Source: Actinomycetota bacterium
GTDB taxonomy: Bacteria; Actinomycetota; Coriobacteriia; Anaerosomatales; D1FN1-002
Reading direction: 5' to 3'
Length of the DNA stretch: 8,054 nucleotides
Assembly (NCBI GenBank): GCA_005774595.1
Contig: VAUM01000065.1
Span: forward strand, 1-8,054
Part shown: piece by piece, positions 1 through 4,678 of the stretch
Layout: every line of letters begins with the position of its first letter
How positions within the stretch are numbered: position 1 is the first letter of the stretch
Translations under genes and position numbers: made by a program
The notes under the pieces: generated by a model
The model's database searches: none
What the model saw: the letters and a program-made list of their open reading frames with translations, nothing else
What the model was told of the DNA's origin: nothing

Positions 1-13
1 GGTCGTCGGTCAT
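1..13 (-). CDS. possible start of a further gene running off the left edge
   Basis: An ATG at 11-13 on the minus strand opens a frame reading Met-Thr-Asp-Asp before the window ends. It starts 32 bases after the stop of the eight-helix membrane protein and in the same direction, so it would fit as the next gene of the run. There is no clear Shine-Dalgarno sequence in front of it, and only four codons are visible, so no function can be suggested. The call rests on position and orientation alone. Confidence 0.25.
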
Positions 14-45
14 GCGCTACAGGATACCCGAGGTACCTGCGGGCG

Positions 46-894
46 CTACCCGGCGGGCTCGGACACCGGCTCGGACTCCGCGACCGGAGCGCTCTCGGGC
101 CGCCACATGAACTCGACCGCGAGTGCCGCCGCGGACAGCGCACCCATCGCGACGAGCACCTGGCTGAGCACGGGGCCGTAGTCCACGAACATGCCGCGGT
201 AGTACGCGCCCGGCATGGCCTGGAGCACGATGATCGCGCCCTGGCTGAGTGCGAGGACGCCCACGCCGAAGGTCACCGCCCACCACGGCCTCGCGAACCG
301 GTCGCCGCCGATCTGCGCGAGGCACAGCGAGACGAACGTCGCCGGGACGACCAGCAGCAGGATGTCGGCGACGGGATACGCGACCGTGCGCACCATCGCC
401 GAGACGCTCTCGGCATCCGGGAGCACGAACGGCTGGATGACGCCGAACCACAGCACCGCGAGGAAGGCTGCCCCTGTCCCCGCGGCCCCGAAGCCAGGGC
501 GGCGCCAGTCCACCATGGGGACGTACGCCTGCCCCACCGCGACGAGCGCCGCCCCGAGGAGGAAGTACTCCGCGATCAACCCCACATCCGTGAGGATCGG
601 GTCGAGGCCCCACGCGGTCTCGCCGGCGCGCGCGAGGTTGCCCAGCGCGAAGGCCCCGATGCCGAGGCCCACGAGCAGCCACTGCCGGCGCCACGGCTCG
701 GCCTTCGGGAACGACAGTGCGATGAGCAGCACGGTCGCGGAACACACCGCCGCGATCCCCACCGCGCCGATGGAGGCGACCATCTCGAGCCCGGCCTCGT
801 CGGTCCCGATCCCGAACACCGACCAGATCGCCAGGCCGAGCGTGCACGCCGCGCCGATCACGAACAGGATCAGTGGGCTCACCGAGCGCTTCAT
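46..894 (-). CDS. eight-helix integral membrane protein of unknown function
   Basis: The 282-residue protein is almost entirely hydrophobic, with about eight predicted membrane segments near residues 7-28, 37-61, 72-89, 103-124, 137-156, 170-193, 205-226 and 240-262. A short acidic, Pro-rich tail follows. The ATG at 894 is chosen over one 18 codons upstream because AGGAGGT lies 8 bases before it and the extra residues are Arg/Ala-rich, unlike a real N-terminus. A helix beginning with an AYPVAD motif at 172-177 resembles the membrane sensory regions found ahead of GGDEF or kinase domains in actinobacteria, but no output domain is attached here. The 117-base gap to the upstream yedF-like gene makes operon membership uncertain. 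It could be a stand-alone sensor, a transporter-like protein or an accessory membrane protein; no catalytic motif is visible. Confidence 0.8.
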   Translation of the reverse strand: MKRSVSPLILFVIGAACTLGLAIWSVFGIGTDEAGLEMVASIGAVGIAAVCSATVLLIALSFPKAEPWRRQWLLVGLGIGAFALGNLARAGETAWGLDPILTDVGLIAEYFLLGAALVAVGQAYVPMVDWRRPGFGAAGTGAAFLAVLWFGVIQPFVLPDAESVSAMVRTVAYPVADILLLVVPATFVSLCLAQIGGDRFARPWWAVTFGVGVLALSQGAIIVLQAMPGAYYRGMFVDYGPVLSQVLVAMGALSAAALAVEFMWRPESAPVAESEPVSEPAG

Positions 895-913
895 GTCGCA
901 CGACCTCCTCGCC

Positions 914-931
914 GCGGCCGCGCACGGCCGC
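914..931 (-). repeat. GC-rich hairpin in the leader of the membrane protein gene
   Basis: A perfect 7-bp inverted repeat (914-920 pairing with 925-931, 4-base loop) lies about 20 bases upstream of the membrane-protein start, just before its Shine-Dalgarno sequence. No T-run follows on the minus strand, so it does not look like an intrinsic terminator. It may only reflect the high GC content. The rest of the 895-1011 gap holds nothing else that I can call with confidence. Confidence 0.3.
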
Positions 932-989
932 GCTCCTCGCACCGGCACCAGTGACGCCCCTGCACAGCAGTCTACCCGTGCGGGCGAAG

Positions 990-1012
990 GCGCGCACGCC
1001 TAGGACGCGCGC
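990..1012 (-). terminator. weak terminator-like hairpin at the end of the yedF-like gene
   Basis: A GC-rich inverted repeat (990-997 pairing with 1005-1012: six Watson-Crick pairs plus two G-U pairs, 7-base loop) begins at the last base of the TAG stop of the DsrE-like gene. It is placed as a terminator would be. No U-run follows, so intrinsic termination would be inefficient; pausing or 3'-end protection are alternatives. Confidence 0.3.
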
Positions 1013-1350
1013 TAGGCGATCGTGACGATGGCGTCCTCGCCGGTGACCGCGGCGACCAGGTCGGACATCGTCCCGACCTCGCCGACGGCGAGCGCCTCCT
1101 TGAGGTGCAGCACGTCGAGGCAGGTCCCGCACGCGCGCACCGCGACGCCGTTGTCGACGAGCAGGCGCAGGTCGTCGAGCGAGTCGGAGCCCTCGCAGGC
1201 CAGCCGCACGCCCCCGTTCGACAGCAGGACCGCGGCCGGGGGCGTCTCCGCCCTCGCGAGCGAGTAGAGGAAGTTGCGCATCAGCAGGCGGCCGAGCTCG
1301 TCGTCGCCGGTGCCCATGCGATCGGTCATGACGAGGATCCGCTTGGCCAT
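1012..1350 (-). CDS. yedF: DsrE-like selenium metabolism protein, C-terminal half of YedF
   Basis: The 112-residue protein matches the DsrE-like half of YedF, the sulfurtransferase-like protein that travels with selD and yedE in selenium-using bacteria. Family marks are the opening MTDRMGTGDDELG, the LLSNGGV stretch near residues 42-48, CEGS at 52-55 and the diagnostic CGTCLD at 74-79, followed by a KEALAVGEVGTM-like segment. Cys74 and Cys77 are the likely sulfur or selenium carriers. In most known YedF proteins a TusA-like domain precedes this one in the same chain; here it is a separate gene 146 bases upstream (1497-1718). The ATG at 1350 is preferred to one 24 codons upstream because GGAAGGG lies a few bases before it and the extension is a low-complexity Arg/Pro stretch read from a GC palindrome. 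The biochemical role of YedF is not established; persulfide or perselenide delivery is inferred from the domains. Confidence 0.88.
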   Translation of the reverse strand: MAKRILVMTDRMGTGDDELGRLLMRNFLYSLARAETPPAAVLLSNGGVRLACEGSDSLDDLRLLVDNGVAVRACGTCLDVLHLKEALAVGEVGTMSDLVAAVTGEDAIVTIA

Positions 1351-1370
1351 CGTGCCCTTCCGTTCGATCC

Positions 1371-1390
1371 GCCGCCGCCGCGGCGGCGGC
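1371..1390. repeat. perfect 20-bp GC palindrome in the leader of the DsrE-like gene
   Basis: Positions 1371-1390 are made only of G and C (repeating GCC then CGG triplets) and equal their own reverse complement over all 20 bases. The element ends 20 bases before the DsrE-like start and would form a very stable hairpin in the mRNA. It may act as a transcript-stabilising or pause element between the tusA-like and DsrE-like genes, or be a triplet expansion without function. Confidence 0.45.
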
Positions 1391-1402
1391 TCGGTCGCTC
1401 CG

Positions 1403-1431
1403 TCTATACCACCTGTCCGCACCGCTGATAC
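1403..1431 (-). promoter_or_regulatory. possible extended -10 promoter for the DsrE-like gene
   Basis: On the minus strand TATAGA (1403-1408) is preceded by TGG (1409-1411), which fits the extended -10 form TGn-TATAAT. The hexamer 17 bases upstream, GTATCA (1426-1431), matches the -35 consensus at only three positions. It sits in the 146-base gap between the tusA-like and DsrE-like genes, a suitable place for a separate promoter, and is one of the few AT-richer stretches there. The match is partial and unsupported by other evidence. Confidence 0.3.
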
Positions 1432-1496
1432 TGATGAGCCGCCCTGAGGATACGGAGCCGCTCAGACTCGCGCCGGGGTGAGGCCTTCAGAACGGC

Positions 1497-1718
1497 TCAC
1501 CCGTCCGAACGGGCGGCCGCGATCCGGTACGACCCGTCGGCGACCTGCTCCACATCCACGGTGTAGCCGAGGAACCGCAGATGGTTCGCCACGTTCGCCT
1601 TCGCCGTCCCACTATCCACCAGGACCGTCAGCTGTCCGGGCTCCGGCCCGTTCGCCGCCTCGTCCGCCATCATCACCGGCAGCGGGCACGAGAGCCCGCG
1701 CGCATCCACTGTCGCCAT
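1497..1718 (-). CDS. TusA/SirA-family sulfur carrier, counterpart of the YedF N-terminal half
   Basis: This small protein of 73 residues is a complete TusA/SirA fold. It opens with the family signature DARGLSCPLPV; the CPxP motif at residues 11-14 carries the sulfur-accepting Cys11. The later VDSGTAKANV and GYTVDVEQ stretches resemble the TusA-like domain of YedF more than E. coli TusA itself. The ATG at 1718 lies 10 bases after the yedE stop, and a GGGAG Shine-Dalgarno overlaps that stop, so the two are probably translationally coupled; an ATG 14 codons upstream would overlap yedE and lacks this support. By family knowledge the cysteine carries a persulfide. Given the neighbours (selD, yedE, DsrE-like) it may handle selenium instead, which is inference. 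Confidence 0.9.
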   Translation of the reverse strand: MATVDARGLSCPLPVMMADEAANGPEPGQLTVLVDSGTAKANVANHLRFLGYTVDVEQVADGSYRIAAARSDG

Positions 1719-1728
1719 CGTCTGCTCC

Positions 1729-3009
1729 CTACTCTTCCGTCTCGGCCACAGCCGGACCACTCGTCACCGGAGAGACCGCCTGCGCACGCTTCCACACGCC
1801 GATGCCGACGAGCACCGCCGCCATCACGGCCAACAGCGGCCACGCCATCGGCGAGAGCCCCTTGGCGCTCGAGGCGTACTGGAAGGTGTGCATGAACCAC
1901 GCGCCCGCCGCCATGCCGAGCACCGCCGCGAGTGCATCGAGATCACCCTCGCCCGTCATGATCACCTGCCGGAACGGACACCCGCCGAGCATGACCGCGG
2001 CCAGTCCCGCAACAGCCATCGCGGCGAAGTTGCCGAGCAGGTCCGTGTGGGCGATCGGCTGTCCGGTGAAGCCGAGCTTGAACTGGCCGAGCAGCAGGTT
2101 CGCGACCAGCGCCCCGGCGAGGAGTCCGCCCACGCCGAGCAGGAGGTCGAACCGCTTCCATATGAGCGCATCGCGCACGCCGCCGACCGTGCAGAAGCGG
2201 CTGCGCTGCGCGACCACCCCGAGTGCGAGCGCGGCCACGAGCGACGCGAGGAACGGTGCCCTCAGGCCTCCCGGCATCGGCTTCGCCGCGTCGACGGACT
2301 GGGCGGAACTCACCACGCTGCCGTCCGCGCCGACGACCGCGCCCTCCACCATGGTCGCCCCTGCAGGCTTGAGCACCGAGCCGTCCTTGGCGATGACCGC
2401 CTTCTCGGCCGTACTCCTCGCGCCCGCCGGCGTCACGGTGAACACCGCCGGCTTGAAGGCGAACGCCGCTGCGGCACCGAGGATCAGGATCCCTGCGAAG
2501 ACCGCAGGGCCGACCCATCCTGCGAACGCCGGCAACTTGCGCGAGCGTCCGAGGTCGTATCGCCGCCGCAGGAAGACCGTGCCGATCCCGATCCCGGCCA
2601 CGAGGCCAACGATTCCCACCGCCGCGTTCAGGTCGCCGCCCGCGAGACGCAGCCACGCGCGCACGGTGCAGCCCAGGAATATCAGCGCGCCGACCATGAA
2701 GACGAAGCCGAGGACGAACCGGAGCAGGGCCGACGACCCGCCTCGGGCCCTGAACTCCTTTGCCACGAGCGCCGAGGCCGTCGCCCCGATCACCAGTCCC
2801 GGTATCTCGGGCCGGATGTACGCGACCGCTCCCATGTTCGCGCCGGCGCCGCCGAAGAAGCCGACCGTGTCCCGCATGAAGCACGCGATGCACAGGCCCA
2901 TGTTGCCCGGATTGCCCGCCTTGACCAGAAGTGCTGCGACGACCCCGATCACTGCCCCCGCGATGCCAAGCCCTACCGCGGTCCTGCTGACCCCTTGTGA
3001 CGTACTCAT
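1729..3009 (-). CDS. yedE: YedE-type putative selenium transporter
   Basis: The 426-residue membrane protein belongs to the YeeE/YedE family, in the subgroup linked to selenium metabolism. It shows two related membrane halves with the family's conserved cysteine motifs: GLCIACF (Cys40, Cys43) and GCTVRAW (Cys114) in the first, RSRFCTVGGVRD (Cys273) and GGCPFRQ (Cys344) in the second. The stretch from about 305 to 325, ending in GQPIAHTD, is typical of the selenium subgroup. A hydrophilic segment (about 187-248) separates the halves. The ATG at 3009 has a strong AAGGAGGAG Shine-Dalgarno; the frame stays open upstream only as a shadow of the preceding gene. Family knowledge suggests transport of a selenium or reduced sulfur species through cysteine relay sites; the exact substrate is not proven. 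It lies between the chimeric ORF (25-base gap) and the tusA-like gene (10-base gap). Confidence 0.92.
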   Translation of the reverse strand: MSTSQGVSRTAVGLGIAGAVIGVVAALLVKAGNPGNMGLCIACFMRDTVGFFGGAGANMGAVAYIRPEIPGLVIGATASALVAKEFRARGGSSALLRFVLGFVFMVGALIFLGCTVRAWLRLAGGDLNAAVGIVGLVAGIGIGTVFLRRRYDLGRSRKLPAFAGWVGPAVFAGILILGAAAAFAFKPAVFTVTPAGARSTAEKAVIAKDGSVLKPAGATMVEGAVVGADGSVVSSAQSVDAAKPMPGGLRAPFLASLVAALALGVVAQRSRFCTVGGVRDALIWKRFDLLLGVGGLLAGALVANLLLGQFKLGFTGQPIAHTDLLGNFAAMAVAGLAAVMLGGCPFRQVIMTGEGDLDALAAVLGMAAGAWFMHTFQYASSAKGLSPMAWPLLAVMAAVLVGIGVWKRAQAVSPVTSGPAVAETEE

Positions 3010-3034
3010 GCTCTCCTCCTTCGCGCGACCGGCG

Positions 3035-3544
3035 TCATCGCCGGTCCTCGGCCACACACAACGCTGCACCCAGCGCACCCACGGTCTGCGCGCTCTCCGG
3101 CACGATGACCTCGCCCTCGAAGCCGACCCGCACGAGGTCCACCATCGCGAGGTTGTTCGCCACCCCACCTGCGAACACCAGCGGGCCTCGCGCCCCGACG
3201 CGCCCGAGCGACGCGAGGGTGCGCTTGGCGATCGCCTCGTGCAGCCCGCGGGCGATGCGGCCCCGGTCCTCGCCGCGGTGCACGAGGCCCGTGACCTCGC
3301 TCTCGGCGAAGACCGTGCACATCGAGGAGACGGCGACGCCGTCGCGCGCGGTGAGCGCGGCCGACGCCAGCTCCTCGAGCGTGAACCCGAGGGCGTGCGC
3401 CATGCCCGCGGGCCGGTTGCGCTGGCCGAGGTACGCCGAGCCGTACAGCTCGCCGACGGCCTCCAGCAGGCAGTCATGCTTCTCGAGGTCCAGGCCGAGC
3501 TCGGCCCACATCGGGTGGTAGTCGACGGTCTCGTTCTCGCCCAT
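3035..3544 (-). CDS. chimeric ORF: reductase N-terminus joined to activase C-terminus
   Basis: The 169-residue ORF joins pieces of two proteins normally encoded by adjacent genes. Residues 1-48, with MWAELGLDLEKHD and RNRPAGM, match the start of HgdB-type double-cubane-cluster reductases (2-hydroxyacyl-CoA dehydratase family). From about 49 on, with ALGFTLEEL, SSMCTVFAESEV (73-84), VFAGGVANN (123-131) and a GALGAAL ending, it matches the C-terminal part of the BadF/BcrA/HgdC activase. Missing are nearly all of the reductase and the activase N-terminal half, with its phosphate-binding Gly-Ser/Thr loop and the Cys of the first cluster motif; Cys76 is the only surviving activase cluster ligand. 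Such a protein should neither bind ATP nor form the dimer-bridging cluster properly. It is probably a remnant of an in-frame deletion, or an assembly artefact. Alone it could be taken for a truncated activase. Confidence 0.75.
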   Translation of the reverse strand: MGENETVDYHPMWAELGLDLEKHDCLLEAVGELYGSAYLGQRNRPAGMAHALGFTLEELASAALTARDGVAVSSMCTVFAESEVTGLVHRGEDRGRIARGLHEAIAKRTLASLGRVGARGPLVFAGGVANNLAMVDLVRVGFEGEVIVPESAQTVGALGAALCVAEDRR

Positions 3545-3551
3545 TCGAGGG

Positions 3552-3577
3552 TCCCTTCATCGCGAACGGTGAAGGGA
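3552..3577. repeat. 8-bp inverted repeat over the ribosome binding site of the chimeric ORF
   Basis: The arms at 3552-3559 and 3570-3577 are perfect reverse complements of 8 bases separated by 10. On the minus strand the downstream arm reads TGAAGGGA and contains the only Shine-Dalgarno-like sequence, 7 bases before the ATG at 3544. In an mRNA reading through from selD it would fold and hide the ribosome binding site. In DNA it could be an operator for a dimeric regulator, since it begins next to a possible -10 element. Confidence 0.5.
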
Positions 3578-3607
3578 AGCATAAGCGATTCGCATAGGAT
3601 GATTCAA
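3578..3607 (-). promoter_or_regulatory. possible promoter between selD and the chimeric ORF
   Basis: The minus strand carries TTGAAT (3602-3607) and TATGCT (3578-3583) with an 18-base spacer, each matching four of six consensus positions. They lie in the 80-base gap after selD, which is clearly AT-richer than its surroundings. A start near 3571 would drive the chimeric ORF, yedE and the tusA-like gene separately from selD. The inverted repeat at 3552-3577 would then overlap the transcription start, as an operator might. Confidence 0.35.
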
Positions 3608-3624
3608 CGCGGGTGATGCTCAGG

Positions 3625-3726
3625 CTACTTCAGGGTGACGCGCCCTGCCTCGCCGTCGACCACGCGCCCGACCACCACGCCGTGTTCCCCGCGCGACTCG
3701 AGCGCCTCGAGCAGGGCGCCCGCGCG
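3625..3726 (-). other. selD: SelD C-terminal tail beyond an in-frame TAG
   Basis: Directly after the TAG at 3727-3729 the same frame stays open for 33 codons and ends with TAG at 3625-3627. It reads RAGALLEALESRG, then HGVVVGRVVDG, and finishes GRVTLK. This is what the end of SelD should look like (a helix, then the closing strands of the C-terminal AIRS-like domain). With it the protein would be 345 residues, close to the 347 of E. coli SelD. No separate start or ribosome binding site is seen, so it is not an independent gene. A single GAG-to-TAG change would explain the interruption, because Glu commonly follows Pro-Glu at this point in SelD. Confidence 0.8.
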
Positions 3727-4662
3727 CTACTCCGGCAGCGCCATGAGCAGGCCACCGCTCGTCTGCGGGTCGCACAGCACGAGCCGCTGCGCCTCGTCGG
3801 CCGGACCCCACGCGACGTGCGGGTCCACGTGCGCGAGGACGTCCTTCGCGCGCCCGGGCCACACGCCTTGCGCCGCGTACTCGAGCGCGCCGCCAATCAC
3901 CGGCACGGCCTCCAGGTCCAGCTCCGCCGCGCAGCCGCTGCCGAGCGCCATCTCGCGCAGGTGCCCGAGCAGCCCGAAACCGGTCACGTCGGTGCCCGCG
4001 CTCACGCCGGCCTCGACCATCGCCTCGGACGCGGCGCGGTTCAGCCGCGCCATCGACTCGATGACGTCACGCAGCGTGTCCTCGGTCTCCAGGCCGCGCT
4101 TGAGTGCGGTGTTCATGATCCCGACGCCGATGCGCTTCGTGAGCACGAGCGCGTCGCCCGGCCGCGCGCCCACGTTGCGCACGACCCGGGCGGGGTCCGC
4201 GTCGCCGAGCACCGACAGGCCATACTTCGGCTCGGCGTCGTCGATCGTGTGGCCGCCGGCGATCACCGCGCCCGCCTCGCGCACCTTGTCCGCGCCCCCG
4301 CGCATGACGTCCGCGACGACGCCCGCGTCCATCGAGCATGGGAACGCGAGCAGGTTGAGCGCCACCAGCGGACGGCCGCCCATGGCGTAGATGTCCGACA
4401 GCGCGTTGGCCGCCGTGATGCGCCCGAAGTCGTACGGGTCGTCGACCATCGGCGTGAAGAAGTCGACGGTGAGCAGCAGCGCGCGGCCGTCGGCGATCCA
4501 GACCGCGGCGTCGTCCGAGGTGTCGAAGCCCACCATCAGCGAGGCCGACTCACCCGGGGAGAAGCGTTCGAGCACGGCAGCGAGGTCGCCCGGACCCCAC
4601 TTCGCCGCTCAACCCGACTTCGACGACATCGTCGTCAGCCGGATGCGCTCGCCATCGGTCAT
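3727..4662 (-). CDS. selD: selenophosphate synthetase SelD, itself a Sec-containing protein
   Basis: SelD uses ATP and selenide to make selenophosphate, the selenium donor for selenocysteine and selenouridine tRNA. Reading back from the obvious SelD body past an apparent GTG start (4573-4575), the frame meets TGA at 4609-4611 and continues to an ATG at 4662. The N-terminus reads RIRLTTMSSKSG-Sec-AAKWGPGDL, the canonical SelD active-site segment, so TGA encodes Sec18 next to catalytic Lys21. Metal and nucleotide Asp residues are present: Asp51 (DDAAV), Asp67 (TVDFFTP), Asp90 (SDIYAMGG) and Asp225 (TDVTGFG), followed by CDPQTSGG. The frame then stops at TAG (3727-3729), 33 codons before the expected end; those codons follow in frame. 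The ATG lies 16 bases after the EAL-protein stop with no clear Shine-Dalgarno, suggesting translational coupling. The truncated form would lack the last helix and strands, with unknown effect. Confidence 0.93.
4577..4611 (-). promoter_or_regulatory. predicted bacterial SECIS hairpin in selD
   Basis: The seven bases immediately after the UGA (4602-4608, GCGGCGA) can pair with 4577-4583 (TCGCTGC), with one G-U pair. Above that, GGTC (4593-4596) pairs with GACC (4584-4587) around a 5-base loop CGGGC, with a 5-base bulge on one side. A stem-loop just downstream of UGA with a G in the first two loop bases is what SelB-dependent selenocysteine insertion needs in bacteria. The fold was drawn by eye and not scored for energy. 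Confidence 0.45.
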
Positions 4663-4678
4663 CGGCCGCAGGCGAGCG

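Noticed and set aside
27..43. Imperfect palindrome around GGTACC after the membrane protein gene
   Set aside because: It is short, with an unpaired base, no T-run and no clear position relative to a promoter; chance is likely.
17..1132. Minus-strand frame of 371 codons
   Set aside because: It overlaps the membrane protein and the DsrE-like gene in another frame and reads as Arg/Gly-rich nonsense.
3010..3582. N-terminal extension of yedE to 3582
   Set aside because: The extra 191 codons are an out-of-frame copy of the chimeric ORF, Ser/Arg/Ala-rich, while a strong Shine-Dalgarno marks the ATG at 3009.
1478..3616. Long plus-strand open frame of 712 codons
   Set aside because: It lies antisense to yedE, the tusA-like gene and the chimeric ORF, and its translation is Ser/Pro/Arg-rich low complexity. 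It is a typical antisense shadow of GC-rich genes.
3727..3729. TAG in selD as proof of pyrrolysine use
   Set aside because: TAG ends several other genes in the window, and no pyl genes are visible. A single-base change or error is simpler.
3727..4575. SelD starting at GTG 4575 as a short Cys/Sec-less protein
   Set aside because: The codons upstream encode the conserved SelD active-site segment with Sec at the TGA, so the GTG is internal.
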